64,000 bases of DNA from Actinomycetes bacterium (GTDB lineage: Bacteria > Actinomycetota > Acidimicrobiia > Acidimicrobiales > Acidimicrobiaceae): the NCBI GenBank assembly GCA_021777475.1, contig JAJYDM010000002.1:1-64000 (forward strand). Reading direction: 5' to 3'. Position numbers and translations under genes: made by a program. Below are positions 8,740 through 19,013 of the stretch, one piece after another. How positions within the stretch are numbered: position 1 is the stretch's first letter; every line of letters starts with the position of its first letter. Below the pieces are notes generated by a model, which saw only the letters and a list, made by a program, of their open reading frames with translations, did not search any database and was not told the origin of the DNA.

Positions 8740-10314
8740 CTAGCCATTGGTTAGTGAAAATTCATTACGGCGCCTAATCCACGTCCAGGCGGCGAGCGGA
8801 AAGACCAGGGAAAACGTCCCTGCTGATATCGCAGTTGTATCGACAAGAGCGCTGTTCAGGTCGTGCAGGTTATAGGCATTTACCATCGCCACAAATCCCG
8901 ACGCGACGATGATGAAGGGCAGTATCTCCAGTATCACCGATGTAATTGCGACCACCTCAGGCATCAGCGCGGGTACGCTCGATGTTCTCTGCTTACGCAA
9001 CACGGCCACAGCGGCACCAGCGGTCGATGCCGCTGCCAACGGAATAGCACTTATAAGACCCACATGAACTGCCAATGCAAACCCGCTGAAAATTGACGTT
9101 GCGAGGGTGCCGATTAGCACGAAGACAATCATTCCGATGAATGGTACGAGCAGCAGTCGCGACTCGACCTTTGCCATGGAAACCCCAATTCCAGAAATGG
9201 CATCTGGCCGGTCGGCAAGCTGTGAAAGCGGCTCAAGTAGATCAGTTGCGGCAACATAAAGGGCGACTATCGAGATGGCCAAGGGCAGAAACGATCCTGA
9301 CCACATTAGTCGCGCAGCGAATCCTGCAACTACGGCCAGAACGACGAAGCGCAACAGACGCTCAACAGGCCACCTGAAAAGCGATTCAAGAGACCTCTTT
9401 GAGATGACGGCAGTCAAACCCCGGCCCAGGGAGACTTTGGAAAGAATGGATCGCCCGCCCCTCGATCTTTCGCCTGAAAGCTGCCTTCTCAACAGTATGA
9501 CGGTGCGGATATCACGCATAGTTGCTGCAAATCTGAGCGTGCCAACCAATCGTGCCCTGAATTCGAGCATCTCCAGGGAGAGTCCCGCCGCAAGGTAGAG
9601 TCCCGTCACCAATAGCAGTACAGCGATTCCCACCATTGCAGCGGCCAGCAGCACATCCCTTTGACTAAAGAACAACTCTCCGAGCCATGTACCTGGAAAG
9701 TAAGCCGTGTTGCCGTAGACATCCAGGGCACTCCACAATACAACCAGTCCACCGGCAACCGACGCGACGAACTTGTTAACTCGTACCCCTGAGGCGATAT
9801 ATCCGCTCCCGAAGTAGGTCGTGACACCAATCAGCCCAACCAAAGCTCCCTCGACCACCAGACGTAGAGTTCCAGCACCGAGGGCCCGGTGAGCAATTCC
9901 CCCAACCAGTCCACCAACCAGAATTGCGGGAGGTATAGAAGAGCGTACTTGCGACAAGGCCCTGGATCGGAGAAAGTGCGATCTGGGTACGCCCGATAAA
10001 AGGATCATCCTGACATCGGCTCCCTGCAGCGCAAGCGGACCTCCCCTCGACCCCGACCTGAGTCCAATGAGGACTACCAGGCCAAGGGCCAGGCCAACAT
10101 AAGACGGTCCATACTTGACCACCTCGCGCTGAGCAGCGGACCCCAGCGGAGCAGATTGCAACAAGCCAACCAAAAGGGAGCCGCCCACCAATAGGGCAGC
10201 CCCAACCATATATGCCTTATAAATTGCGTTTATGAGGTCAATTTTCTCGACAAAGTGCTGCCGACGCGCCTTGGATAGATCTCTAAGCGCGCCGACACCG
10301 ATCGGTTGTGTCAT
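8740..10314 (-). CDS. ABC transporter permease, coupled to ilvC
   Basis: A 524-residue polytopic membrane protein with roughly ten or more hydrophobic segments, no signal peptide and low similarity to named permeases that I can recall. Its ATG overlaps the ilvC stop by one base (TGATG), a sign of translational coupling, and the ATPase follows after 13 bp. The gene order ilvB-ilvN-ilvC-permease-ATPase suggests the transporter is made together with branched-chain amino-acid enzymes. Export of an amino acid or a related metabolite is a guess from context only. Confidence 0.8.
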   Translation of the reverse strand: MTQPIGVGALRDLSKARRQHFVEKIDLINAIYKAYMVGAALLVGGSLLVGLLQSAPLGSAAQREVVKYGPSYVGLALGLVVLIGLRSGSRGGPLALQGADVRMILLSGVPRSHFLRSRALSQVRSSIPPAILVGGLVGGIAHRALGAGTLRLVVEGALVGLIGVTTYFGSGYIASGVRVNKFVASVAGGLVVLWSALDVYGNTAYFPGTWLGELFFSQRDVLLAAAMVGIAVLLLVTGLYLAAGLSLEMLEFRARLVGTLRFAATMRDIRTVILLRRQLSGERSRGGRSILSKVSLGRGLTAVISKRSLESLFRWPVERLLRFVVLAVVAGFAARLMWSGSFLPLAISIVALYVAATDLLEPLSQLADRPDAISGIGVSMAKVESRLLLVPFIGMIVFVLIGTLATSIFSGFALAVHVGLISAIPLAAASTAGAAVAVLRKQRTSSVPALMPEVVAITSVILEILPFIIVASGFVAMVNAYNLHDLNSALVDTTAISAGTFSLVFPLAAWTWIRRRNEFSLTNG

Positions 10315-11339
10315 CAGCCGCCTGAAACGTCTTTGAGACCTGGCCTGCCAGATTTCATAAAGGGCATCATTGCCCTCAGTTGAGCGCCTACCGCCTCAAT
10401 CGGATGTGCAGCCGCGGCCTTCCTCAGTTCGTTGAACTTGGGCTGACCATCCTTGTTCTCCTGAACCCAAACCTTGGCAAACTGACCATTTTGGATCTCA
10501 TCAAGCACTTTCTGCATTTCGGCCTTCACGCCGTCGTTGATTATGCGCGGCCCGGTAACCAGACCACCCCATTCAGCAGTCTCTGAAACCGAAAACCACA
10601 TACCCGAAAGACCGTTTTCATAGAGAAGATCCACGATCAACTTGAGTTCGTGCAAACACTCGAAATAAGCGGATTCCGGCTGGTAGCCATTACCCACCAG
10701 AGTCTCGTATCCGGCGGTTACCAATGCTGCCAGACCTCCGCACAAAACAACCTGCTCTCCAAAGAGATCCGTCTCAGTCTCTTCAGCGAAAGTCGTCTCA
10801 AGCACACCTGCACGGGTGGATCCTATCCCGTGGGCATAAGAAAGCGCCACCTGCTTTGCCTTGCCGGTGGCATCCTGAGCCACCGCAATCAAAGATGGAA
10901 TCCCTCCACCTTCGACATAGGTGCGGCGAACCAAATGCCCAGGCCCCTTTGGCGCGATCATAATCACATCCACATCGGGCGACGGCTTGATCTGCTCGTA
11001 ACGGATATTGAATCCGTGCGCAAATGCGAGTGCAGCCCCCTTTTTCAGGTTGGGCGCGATCTCTGTCTCATAGATTGCTGGCTGAGCGGTGTCAGGTGCC
11101 AGAATCATCACCAGGTCTGCCTGTTTCGTCGCATCTGCGACACTTGCCACCTTGAGCCCAGCATTTTGAGCCTTGGCCCTAGATGACGACCCTTCCTTGA
11201 GTCCAACGATCACATCTACACCAGAATCTGCCAGATTCATCGCGTGCGCATGCCCCTGCGAGCCATACCCTACGATTGCAACCGTTTTGCCATGCAAAAG
11301 TGAAGCGTCAGCATCCGCCTCGTAATACAATATGGCCAT
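10314..11339 (-). CDS. ilvC: Ketol-acid reductoisomerase (IlvC)
   Basis: Class I enzyme (341 residues) that isomerises and reduces 2-acetolactate and 2-aceto-2-hydroxybutyrate with NADPH and Mg2+ in valine/isoleucine synthesis. The N-terminal Rossmann fold shows [10 protein letters not shown], the phosphate-binding GSSSR loop favours NADPH, and the knotted C-terminal domain has [10 protein letters not shown]. The start lies one base past the ilvN stop. It overlaps the downstream permease gene by one base. Expressed from the ilvB leader promoter as ilvBNC. Confidence 0.96.
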   Translation of the reverse strand: MAILYYEADADASLLHGKTVAIVGYGSQGHAHAMNLADSGVDVIVGLKEGSSSRAKAQNAGLKVASVADATKQADLVMILAPDTAQPAIYETEIAPNLKKGAALAFAHGFNIRYEQIKPSPDVDVIMIAPKGPGHLVRRTYVEGGGIPSLIAVAQDATGKAKQVALSYAHGIGSTRAGVLETTFAEETETDLFGEQVVLCGGLAALVTAGYETLVGNGYQPESAYFECLHELKLIVDLLYENGLSGMWFSVSETAEWGGLVTGPRIINDGVKAEMQKVLDEIQNGQFAKVWVQENKDGQPKFNELRKAAAAHPIEAVGAQLRAMMPFMKSGRPGLKDVSGG

Positions 11340-11340
11340 T

Positions 11341-11925
11341 TCAGCCAGCCCTCCCGGTAGTGTTTTTCAATTTGTTTGATTGACGCTCAAGCTTAGCCAG
11401 AGCCACACGTCCTGTTCTCTGCAGCTCCACAATTCCAAAGCTGGACAAAAGCTCAGAAAAATCATCAAGCTTGCTTGGCTCGCCCGTTGCCAGGACAGTC
11501 AGCTTGTCGACACCCACATCGATAATCTTGCCGTCGAAAAGCGCGACAAGCTCCATGACATGACCACGCGAAGAGATATCGGCATTTACCGTCGCAACCA
11601 ACAACTCGCATTCAACTGAGTCTGCCGGGTCCAGTTCGGATATCTTTATAACATTTATCAGCTTGTGAAGCTGCTTCGTTATCTGCTCCAGAGGGGCCGA
11701 GTCCACATCGACCACGATGGTGATCCGTGAAAACCGGCTGTCGTCAGTTGGAGCGACCGCCAAAGAGAAGATGTTATAGCCTCTCCTCGAGAACAACTGT
11801 GCTATACGGGCAAGCACCCCCGCCCGGTTCTCCACAAGAACCGACAGCACATGGTGGTGAATAACACCTGCATTCTCGGACGCATCTATGTATGACCCGT
11901 TCCCGGGTATGTAAGAAATACTCAT
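11341..11925 (-). CDS. ilvN: Acetolactate synthase small subunit (IlvN/IlvH)
   Basis: Regulatory subunit of acetohydroxyacid synthase, 194 residues. An N-terminal ACT domain starts with [15 protein letters not shown] and the block [16 protein letters not shown], and the ALS_ss C-terminal domain follows. It normally activates the catalytic subunit and gives valine feedback control. The ATG overlaps the ilvB stop (ATGA, four bases), so translation is probably coupled. Confidence 0.95.
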   Translation of the reverse strand: MSISYIPGNGSYIDASENAGVIHHHVLSVLVENRAGVLARIAQLFSRRGYNIFSLAVAPTDDSRFSRITIVVDVDSAPLEQITKQLHKLINVIKISELDPADSVECELLVATVNADISSRGHVMELVALFDGKIIDVGVDKLTVLATGEPSKLDDFSELLSSFGIVELQRTGRVALAKLERQSNKLKNTTGRAG

Positions 11926-13646
11926 ATGCCATTCAAACCTTCCGGGCCCAGAATAATGTTGTCATTGGTGACTCCTGCTGGAACCATAGGAAACACCTTC
12001 TCGCTTGAATCAGTTCGAAACTCGATCACAACCGGGCGGTCATTGATCTCGTTGGCCTTCTCAATCGCCGGCCCAACCTCTTCCGCATTCTCAACTCTGA
12101 ACGACGCGCATCCCATCGCTTCAGCCCACTTGACATAATCTGGCAAGTCGGGTGAAAGGTACACTTCGGAATATCGCTCGCCGTAGAACATCTCCTGCCA
12201 CTGCCGCACCATGCCCAAGTAGGAGTTGTTCAGAAGCGCCACCTTGATGGGAATCCGCTCCATGGACGCGGTCACAAGTTCCTGAGCGGTCATCTGGAAG
12301 CACCCGTCACCATCGATAGCCCAAACTGTGCGGTCCGGCTTTCCAACCTTCGCACCAATGGCAGCAGGTACCGCAAATCCCATTGTTCCCAAGCCACCTG
12401 AATTTATCCAGGTATATGGGTAGTTAAACTTCCAGTACTGAGACGCCCACATCTGGTGCTGGCCGACTCCGGACACCACAATTGTGTCGCTTGGAACAGC
12501 ATCGCGAAGCTTCTCGATCACATACTGGGGTTTGAGCACGCCGGAAAGAGCTGGCTGCTCGTACTTGAGAGGATACTTTTCCTGCCATTGCTTGACGGTC
12601 TTGACCCAGTCGCTGATGTCAGTGCGCTGCTGATACGCATCAGGATCGGCTTTGATGGCCCTGATGATGTCTTCGATTACGCTTCGGCAGTCGCCCACAA
12701 TTGGAACATCCGGACGCCTAAGCTTTCCAAGTTCGGCGGGATCGATGTCGACGTGAATAACCTTGGCACCTGGCGCAAATCCGTCGAGCTTACCGGTGAC
12801 CCTATCATCAAATCGGCTTCCCAGCGCGATCAAGAGATCCGACTTCTGCATGGCGGTCACCGCGGTGTAGTTCCCGTGCATTCCTGGCATTCCAAGACAA
12901 AGAGGATGATCGTCCGGGAAGGCGCCACGGGCCATCAGCGTTGTTACCACTGGGATTCCGGTGATCTCTACCAGCTCGGCTAGAGCTTCCGATCCTCGAG
13001 CGTTCAGCACACCTCCACCGACATAGAAAACAGGCTTGGCCGCCTCGAACAGCATCTTCACTGCCGCCGCAATCATCTTCGAATGGCCACGGGTATTTGG
13101 CTTATAGCCCGGCATATCCACCGAGGTCGGCCAGTACCAATCCATTTCGGCATTGGCAACGTCTTTAGGAAAATCAATCAGAACCGGCCCTGGACGTCCT
13201 GTAGTAGCCACGTGGAAAGCTTCCGCGACCACGTTGGGAATATCATTTGCATCGGTCACCAGCCAGTTGTGCTTAGTGACGCTCATGGTGATACCGGTTG
13301 TGTCAGCCTCTTGAAATGCATCAGATCCGATCAAATTCGTTGCCACCTGTCCGGTGATCACAACGATTGGCACGGAGTCCATGTAAGCATCGGCCAATGG
13401 AGTGACGATGTTTGTGGCAGCCGGACCCGAAGTGACCATGGCAACACCTGGTCTTCCGGTTGCATGAGCATATCCCTCGGCCATATGTCCCGCGCCTTGC
13501 TCATGCCTTACCAGTATGTGCCGAATAGGTGAGTCGATAATGGGGTCATAGACGGGCAGAATAGCACCACCCGGCAGGCCGAACATCACGTCGACGCCCT
13601 GCATTTCCAGACTCTTTATCAAAGCCTGAGCTCCAGTAAGCTTCAT
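11922..13646 (-). CDS. ilvB: Acetolactate synthase large (catalytic) subunit (IlvB)
   Basis: ThDP-dependent acetohydroxyacid synthase, 574 residues, the first common step of valine, leucine and isoleucine synthesis. It has the catalytic glutamate region [16 protein letters not shown], the FAD-binding middle domain, and the ThDP motif from GDGCF to [12 protein letters not shown]. The ATG follows a GGGGAG site. A terminator, a hairpin and a Leu/Val-rich leader peptide precede it, so attenuation by leucine and valine supply is likely. First gene of ilvBNC. Confidence 0.96.
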   Translation of the reverse strand: MKLTGAQALIKSLEMQGVDVMFGLPGGAILPVYDPIIDSPIRHILVRHEQGAGHMAEGYAHATGRPGVAMVTSGPAATNIVTPLADAYMDSVPIVVITGQVATNLIGSDAFQEADTTGITMSVTKHNWLVTDANDIPNVVAEAFHVATTGRPGPVLIDFPKDVANAEMDWYWPTSVDMPGYKPNTRGHSKMIAAAVKMLFEAAKPVFYVGGGVLNARGSEALAELVEITGIPVVTTLMARGAFPDDHPLCLGMPGMHGNYTAVTAMQKSDLLIALGSRFDDRVTGKLDGFAPGAKVIHVDIDPAELGKLRRPDVPIVGDCRSVIEDIIRAIKADPDAYQQRTDISDWVKTVKQWQEKYPLKYEQPALSGVLKPQYVIEKLRDAVPSDTIVVSGVGQHQMWASQYWKFNYPYTWINSGGLGTMGFAVPAAIGAKVGKPDRTVWAIDGDGCFQMTAQELVTASMERIPIKVALLNNSYLGMVRQWQEMFYGERYSEVYLSPDLPDYVKWAEAMGCASFRVENAEEVGPAIEKANEINDRPVVIEFRTDSSEKVFPMVPAGVTNDNIILGPEGLNGI

Positions 13647-13666
13647 TTCTCACTCCCCGATAAACT

Positions 13667-13689
13667 AAAAAACCTCCCGATTGGGAGGC
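13667..13689 (-). terminator. ilvB attenuator (intrinsic terminator)
   Basis: On the minus strand CCTCCC / GGGAGG (13688-13683 with 13678-13673) with a 4-base loop is followed by six T. It ends about 20 bases before the ilvB start and comes right after the leader peptide and its hairpin. Confidence 0.8.
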
Positions 13690-13694
13690 AAACC

Positions 13695-13725
13695 AGCACA
13701 CGATGTTTTTGTCTCGCCGTGCGCT
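13695..13725 (-). promoter_or_regulatory. ilvB leader hairpin after the leader-peptide stop
   Basis: AGCGCACGG (13725-13717) pairs with CGTGTGCT (13702-13695) including one or two G-U pairs. The stem starts inside the leader-peptide stop codon, the same position as the first hairpin of the leuA leader. Confidence 0.6.
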
Positions 13726-13762
13726 ATTCGAAAACTACTACCACCAACAGACTGTTACTCAT
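13724..13762 (-). CDS. ilvB leader peptide (MSNSLLVVVVFE)
   Basis: A 12-residue ORF, MSNSLLVVVVFE then TAG, with two leucine codons followed by four valine codons. It sits between a good promoter and two hairpins before ilvB. Ribosome stalling at Leu/Val codons when charged tRNAs are short would couple ilvBNC expression to branched-chain amino-acid supply. No ribosome site precedes it; the promoter geometry places transcription start at or one base before its ATG. Attenuation is inferred, but the run of codons specific to the pathway products is direct evidence. Confidence 0.85.
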   Translation of the reverse strand: MSNSLLVVVVFE

Positions 13763-13770
13763 TGCAATTA

Positions 13771-13799
13771 ACAATAGGGCAAATCTTGCCGACTGCCAA
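13771..13799 (-). promoter_or_regulatory. ilvBNC promoter
   Basis: TTGGCA (-35, 13799-13794), a 17-bp spacer and TATTGT (-10, 13776-13771). The leader ATG begins eight bases after the -10, so the leader mRNA is probably leaderless. Confidence 0.7.
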
Positions 13800-13816
13800 A
13801 TGAATTTATCGACTTT

Positions 13817-13853
13817 TTGTGGAAAATGGTGATTTCGCCACCATTTTCCACAA
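13817..13853. terminator. 15-bp perfect inverted repeat after ilvD
   Basis: Arms 13817-13831 and 13839-13853 are perfectly complementary with a 7-base loop, between the ilvD stop and the ilvB promoter. It probably ends ilvD transcription and insulates ilvBNC. A clear T run is missing on the minus strand. Confidence 0.6.
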
Positions 13854-13875
13854 TTTCTAGCTCTACGGTGGGTCT

Positions 13876-15582
13876 CTACGGCTCAGTTACTGCACCTTTG
13901 TCGGCTCCGGTGACAAGTCTTGCGTACTTGGCCAACACACCGCGGGTATACCGTGCGGGCGGCAACCGCCACTCGGCACGGCGCCTTTCCAACTCGCTCT
14001 CGTCGACCATCAAGTCGATCCTGTTGGTGTCGACATCGATTATTATCCGGTCGCCGTCTTTGACAAAGGCAATCGGGCCCCCATCGACCGCCTCCGGGGC
14101 AACGTGACCAATACAAAAACCATGAGTGCCGCCAGAGAACCTGCCATCGGTAAGCAGCGCCGCATCCGAGCCACGCCCTGCACCCTTCATTGCCCCAGTT
14201 ACAGCCAGCATCTCCCGCATGCCGGGTCCGCCCTTTGGACCTTCATATCGGATCACCACAATATTGCCGGGCTGAATCTCGTCTGCCAAGATTGCCTCCA
14301 TTGCGGCGTCCTCGCCGTCAAACACTCGTGCAAGTCCGTCAAAGTATTGAGTGTCGATTCCCGCCACCTTGACCACCGCTCCTTTGGGTGCCATTGAACC
14401 CTTGAGGATCGCGATGCCACCCATGGGATTGATTGGGTTTGACAGTGGGTGAATAACTTCACCATCAGGAGCGGGTGGATTGACCTCAGCGAGATTCTCG
14501 GCCATAGACTTTCCGGTGACAGTGATGCAGTCGCCATTCAGCAGGCCGTGGTCAAGAAGGTGCTTCAACACCACCGCCACGCCACCAACTCTGTCGATAT
14601 CGTACATATGGTATCGCCCGTGGGGCTTGGTGTCGGCAAGGTGTGGAACCCTTGCGGCGATCCTGTTGAAGTCGTCGATGGTAAGGTCCACATCCGCCTC
14701 GTGAGCAATTGCAAGAAGGTGAAGCACTGCGTTTGTCGAGCCGCCCATTGCCATGACCACCGAGATCGCATTTTCAAACGCGGCCTTGGTCATAATGTCC
14801 CTAGCTGTAATGCCCTGCCTCAGCAGTTCGACGACCGCCTGGCCAGACCTGAATGCGTAATCGGTCATGCGATCATCCACAGCTGGTGTGGCGGCTGAGC
14901 CCGGCAGCGACATGCCCAGCGCTTCAGCCACAGAAGCCATCGTGTTGGCGGTGAACATGCCGGCGCAGCTTCCTATTGTCGGACAGGCGTGTGACTCGAT
15001 AAGAGACAGCTCCGCTTCAGTGAGAGCCCCAGTTCCAACAGCACCGACTGCCTCAAATACCGAAACGATGTCGAGAACCTGGTTATCAAGATGACCTGGC
15101 AAGATGCTTCCACCATAAAGAAATACAGCTGGAACGTTCAGGCGAGCCGCCGCCATAAGCATGCCCGGCAAAGACTTGTCACATCCCGCCAATGAAACAA
15201 GAGCGTCAAATCGCTCCGCGTGCATCATCGTCTCGACCGAATCCGCGATAACTTCCCGTGACACTAGCGAGGCTCGCATTCCCTCGTGACCCATGGAAAT
15301 GGCGTCCGACACGGCAATTGTCACGAATTCGAACGGAAAGCCGCCGGCAGACGTGACGCCATCCTTGGAAGTCTTGGCCAGCTTGTCCAAAGACATGTTG
15401 CAGGGAGTGACTTCGTTCCAAGAAGATGCAACTCCTATTTGTGGCTTCTCCCAATCTCCATCGGTCATCCCGACCGCCCTCAACATTGCTCTGGCGGGGG
15501 CTCGACGATAACCGTCGGTCACTTCAAAACTTCGCGGCTTTAACGGATTATGGGGAACATTCTCATGTGACTCATTTGACAT
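13876..15582 (-). CDS. ilvD: Dihydroxy-acid dehydratase (IlvD)
   Basis: Fe-S dehydratase of valine/isoleucine synthesis, 568 residues, converting 2,3-dihydroxy acids to 2-oxo acids. The three cluster cysteines are visible: C61 (TPCNMSL), C134 ([10 protein letters not shown]) and C206 (GSCAGMF). The C-terminal domain carries the [15 protein letters not shown] signature. It lies upstream of ilvBNC on the same strand, but 230 bp with a hairpin, promoter and attenuator lie between, so it has its own transcript. Confidence 0.96.
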   Translation of the reverse strand: MSNESHENVPHNPLKPRSFEVTDGYRRAPARAMLRAVGMTDGDWEKPQIGVASSWNEVTPCNMSLDKLAKTSKDGVTSAGGFPFEFVTIAVSDAISMGHEGMRASLVSREVIADSVETMMHAERFDALVSLAGCDKSLPGMLMAAARLNVPAVFLYGGSILPGHLDNQVLDIVSVFEAVGAVGTGALTEAELSLIESHACPTIGSCAGMFTANTMASVAEALGMSLPGSAATPAVDDRMTDYAFRSGQAVVELLRQGITARDIMTKAAFENAISVVMAMGGSTNAVLHLLAIAHEADVDLTIDDFNRIAARVPHLADTKPHGRYHMYDIDRVGGVAVVLKHLLDHGLLNGDCITVTGKSMAENLAEVNPPAPDGEVIHPLSNPINPMGGIAILKGSMAPKGAVVKVAGIDTQYFDGLARVFDGEDAAMEAILADEIQPGNIVVIRYEGPKGGPGMREMLAVTGAMKGAGRGSDAALLTDGRFSGGTHGFCIGHVAPEAVDGGPIAFVKDGDRIIIDVDTNRIDLMVDESELERRRAEWRLPPARYTRGVLAKYARLVTGADKGAVTEP

Positions 15583-15664
15583 AGCTAAAAGACTAAGTTA
15601 AAAACTTCTACTCCGCACATCTGGCATGAAAAAAAATACCTTCTTCAGACAATCCGCCAACCAG

Positions 15665-17137
15665 CTACGCCCTTTTGGAACGCAAAATCGAGGTGACCGC
15701 TTTGCCATCGGCCCTTCCTTTGGAGAGTTTCATTACCTGTCCGATGAAGAATCCTGACAGCTGATCCTCTCCCATGGAAAACCTTTCCCACTCCTTTGGT
15801 GAACCGCTTATGACCTGATCTACCAAACCCTCAAGAATTGACGCATCAAGTGCCTCGAACCCAAGTGACTTGGCAACTTCCTGCGGTCCGGACCCCGACT
15901 CCAGCATCTTTGACAGTACTGTCTTCGCTTGGGTGGCAGATAGCTTGCTCTCGAATTCCATCATCAACAAGTCACTAAAGTTGGCAACTGTCAGGTTGGA
16001 TAAGTTCCCAATATCCGATGCCACCTCGTTGGTCGCCCTCGCCAGAGCCAGCTTTGGATCCGCTCCACATTCAACCGCCGCCACGACCAGATCGTCCAAA
16101 CCTAACCCTACCGCAGTCACGATTTGGTCCAAAGTGGAACCAGCAGAAACGCTGGCAAATAGAGATGCCATTCTCTCCCGACGGGCCGCGGGCAGTAGTC
16201 CTATCCGGCCTTGAATCTCGGCTATCCACTCGTCTGATGGGCTCAATGGGACGAGGTCTGGCTCAGGGAAGTAGCGGTAGTCGTAAGCCTCCTCCTTGGA
16301 GCGCATGGCGGTAGTCACCCCCTGATCCTCGTTCCAGTGTCTGGTCTGTTGTATGACCCTCTCGCCCGAGTTGATCAGTTCAACCTGCCGCTGTGCCTCA
16401 TACTCAATGGCTCTGACGAGAGACCGGAGGGAGTTAAGGTTCTTTATCTCACATCTGGTCCCAAACTCCTCAGACCCGAGTCGCCTCACCGAGACATTGG
16501 CATCGACGCGTAACGATCCCTCCTCCATTTTTCCGTCAGAGGCGCCACTGGCCACTAAAATCGCGCGCAATTCGGAAACGTATTCGCGGGCCTCGTCAGC
16601 GGACCGCAAGTCTGGCGCCGAGACGATCTCGACAAGAGGAATGCCGGCTCTGTTGTAGTCGACCAGAGAGTGATCCGCCCCGTGGATGCGTCCTCCCCCA
16701 CCACCTACATGGGTTGACTTGCCGGTGTCCTCCTCGATATGCGCACGTTCAATTCGAACCATCTTCTTTGACAATGGCAGCTCAAGATAGCCATTCTCAT
16801 TGATTGCCCGCTCGTACTGGGATACCTGATAATCCTTGGGCATGTCCGGATAGAAATAATTCTTGCGATGGAAAATGGACTCGTCAACCTTGCAGTTGAG
16901 AGACAGCCCGATTCTCACCGCGAGCTCAACAGCACTCTCATTAATTACCGGCAGCGAACCCGGGAGGCCCAGGCAAACCGGACAGATGTTGGTGTTTGGC
17001 TCATGCCCGAAGGAGTTGGTGCAGCCACAGAAAAGCTTCGTCCTAGTTTTCAGCTCACAGTGCACTTCAAGGCCGATTACCATCTCCCAGCCGGGAATAA
17101 ATTCGTTTGCCGCTTCTGAGGGCATTGGTTTAGCCAC
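15665..17137 (-). CDS. gatB: Asp-tRNA(Asn)/Glu-tRNA(Gln) amidotransferase subunit B
   Basis: tRNA-binding and kinase subunit of GatCAB, 490 residues. The start of the catalytic domain reads VIGLEVHCELKTRTKLFCGC, followed by NTNICPVCLGLPGSLP with the zinc-site cysteines, and the C-terminal YqeY-like domain follows. It activates the tRNA-bound acid before amidation by GatA. A GTG start is used with AGGA about 11 bases upstream; an ATG four codons in is an alternative. Last gene of gatC-gatA-gatB, 41 bp after gatA. Confidence 0.96.
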   Translation of the reverse strand: MAKPMPSEAANEFIPGWEMVIGLEVHCELKTRTKLFCGCTNSFGHEPNTNICPVCLGLPGSLPVINESAVELAVRIGLSLNCKVDESIFHRKNYFYPDMPKDYQVSQYERAINENGYLELPLSKKMVRIERAHIEEDTGKSTHVGGGGGRIHGADHSLVDYNRAGIPLVEIVSAPDLRSADEAREYVSELRAILVASGASDGKMEEGSLRVDANVSVRRLGSEEFGTRCEIKNLNSLRSLVRAIEYEAQRQVELINSGERVIQQTRHWNEDQGVTTAMRSKEEAYDYRYFPEPDLVPLSPSDEWIAEIQGRIGLLPAARRERMASLFASVSAGSTLDQIVTAVGLGLDDLVVAAVECGADPKLALARATNEVASDIGNLSNLTVANFSDLLMMEFESKLSATQAKTVLSKMLESGSGPQEVAKSLGFEALDASILEGLVDQVISGSPKEWERFSMGEDQLSGFFIGQVMKLSKGRADGKAVTSILRSKRA

Positions 17138-17178
17138 GATTCAATCCATTCCTGTCTCGCTACTGCGCTTGGCCAGAT

Positions 17179-18642
17179 CTACTCCCAAAACAGCTTCCTT
17201 CTAATCAAGGGGGACCCCTTCTCAACGGCCCTGGCAACTCTTAACATGTTGACTTCACCGAGAGCCGGCGCAAGTATCTGGACTCCTATGGGCATCTCAT
17301 TTTCTCCAAGTCCATATGGCACACTCATTGCGGGATGACCAGCAAGGTTTGTAGGAATTGTACAGACATCTGAAAGATACATCGAGAGAGGATCGGCAGC
17401 CTTGGCCCCCAATTCGAAGGCAGTAGTAGGCGCCGTGGGCGACAGTAGAACGTCGAAACGCTCGTAGGCTTTTTGAAATGAATTGATTATCATCGTCCTG
17501 ACCTTTTGAGCTTTGCCGTAATATGCGTCATAGTATCCGGAAGAGAGTGCAAAAGTCCCCAGCATGATCCTTCTTTTGACCTCAGGCCCAAACCCCTTTG
17601 TCCTGGAAGAGATATAGGTCTCGTTCATATCCTGGCCAGCTACCCGCAGACCGTATCTGACACCGTCGTATCGCGCAAGGTTTGACGATGCCTCCGCCGG
17701 CGCGATCAGGTAGTACGCTGAAAGGCCGTAGCGTACCGCTGGAACCGAAACATATTCGACCTTGGCTCCCTGGGCGCTCAGACTGTTCGCCGCTTCGGCT
17801 ATCGCCGAGCCTACCATTGGGGCCACTCCGTCAATCAACTCCTCGATGATGCCTATGCGAAGACCTTCAACCCCGCCATCAATGTCCGAGAGGAGATCGG
17901 GTACGCCGCTCTCCAGGCTTGTCGAATCCCTGGGATCGTGACCGGCAATGACCTGCAGCATCAGAGCCGCGTCCTTGACGCTTCGTGCAAAGGGACCGAT
18001 CTGATCAAGCGAAGATGCGAAGGCGATCAGTCCGTATCTAGACACCATTCCATAGGTTGGCTTAACACCGACGATTCCACACAAGGCCGCTGGCTGGCGA
18101 ATCGAACCTCCGGTATCAGAGCCGAGGGCCAAAGGTGCGAACCTGGCCGCTACAGCTGCGGCAGAACCGCCTGACGAACCCCCCGGTACCCTGTTCAGAT
18201 CATAAGGATTCCTGGTAGGCCCAAAGGAGGAGTTCTCCGTTGATGATCCCATGGCGAACTCATCAAGGTTCGTCTTCCCCAACACCACCCCTCCGGCACG
18301 GGTGATCTTTTCTACCACAGTAGCAGTGTACGGCGGCCTCCATCCCTTAAGAATCTGAGACGCACACGTGGTTGCAAACCCGCGGGTAACCAGATTGTCC
18401 TTGAGCGCCACTGGGACGCCGGCTAATTCGCCCGGATCTTCACCCTTTGCGACCTTAGCGTCCACCGCTTTCGCCGAAGCAATCGCCGCGTCATCGGTTA
18501 TCTGTAGAAATGAGTTAAGAACTGGGTCTTGCAGCCTGACCAGCGCCAGATGCTCTTCAGCCACCTCCTGAGCCGAAATCTGCTTTGATCTAACCAGCTT
18601 GGCAATCTCAGCGGCACCCAGGCCGACGGTTGACGGCGTCAT
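17179..18642 (-). CDS. gatA: Asp-tRNA(Asn)/Glu-tRNA(Gln) amidotransferase subunit A
   Basis: Amidase-signature glutaminase subunit, 487 residues, that releases ammonia from glutamine for tRNA-dependent Asn/Gln formation. The Ser-cisSer-Lys triad is readable as K81, S156 and S180 within VALKDN, GGSSGGSAA and DTGGSIRQPA. The ATG overlaps the gatC stop (ATGA). The complex is needed because many actinobacteria lack GlnRS. Confidence 0.97.
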   Translation of the reverse strand: MTPSTVGLGAAEIAKLVRSKQISAQEVAEEHLALVRLQDPVLNSFLQITDDAAIASAKAVDAKVAKGEDPGELAGVPVALKDNLVTRGFATTCASQILKGWRPPYTATVVEKITRAGGVVLGKTNLDEFAMGSSTENSSFGPTRNPYDLNRVPGGSSGGSAAAVAARFAPLALGSDTGGSIRQPAALCGIVGVKPTYGMVSRYGLIAFASSLDQIGPFARSVKDAALMLQVIAGHDPRDSTSLESGVPDLLSDIDGGVEGLRIGIIEELIDGVAPMVGSAIAEAANSLSAQGAKVEYVSVPAVRYGLSAYYLIAPAEASSNLARYDGVRYGLRVAGQDMNETYISSRTKGFGPEVKRRIMLGTFALSSGYYDAYYGKAQKVRTMIINSFQKAYERFDVLLSPTAPTTAFELGAKAADPLSMYLSDVCTIPTNLAGHPAMSVPYGLGENEMPIGVQILAPALGEVNMLRVARAVEKGSPLIRRKLFWE

Positions 18643-18941
18643 GGTGCTTCTCCGAGGATCCTGGGCACCATGAATCGGCCTTCTTCGGCAGCGGGTGCCT
18701 GAGACATAACCTCGTCGCGATCCAACGACGGGGTTTCGACGTCACGGCGAAAAACGTTCCTTAGCTCAAGCGGGTGCGCGGTAGGCGATAGATCGGCAGT
18801 GTCCAGGGCCATAATGTCTCGGGCGTGGTCGAGAATCGCTGCCAGCTGACCTGTGTACATCAGCTCCTCCTCCTCGCTCAACGCGAGCTTGGCAAGATTC
18901 GCCACATGTTTAACTTCTTTTCGGGAGATACTGTCTGACAT
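18639..18941 (-). CDS. gatC: Asp-tRNA(Asn)/Glu-tRNA(Gln) amidotransferase subunit C
   Basis: Small stabilising subunit, 100 residues from the ATG at 18941; a TTG three codons upstream is the other candidate. Typical features are VKHVANLAKLALSEEE at the N-terminus and the C-terminal REDVETPSLDRDEVM-like region (here RRDVETPSLDRDEVM). It overlaps gatA by four bases. Confidence 0.94.
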   Translation of the reverse strand: MSDSISRKEVKHVANLAKLALSEEEELMYTGQLAAILDHARDIMALDTADLSPTAHPLELRNVFRRDVETPSLDRDEVMSQAPAAEEGRFMVPRILGEAP

Positions 18942-19013
18942 GCAATCCAATCTTATCTGAAGGAATACGGCAGCCTAGCAGAAGCCTTCGCATGTTTCGA
19001 GAGCGGACTCGCT

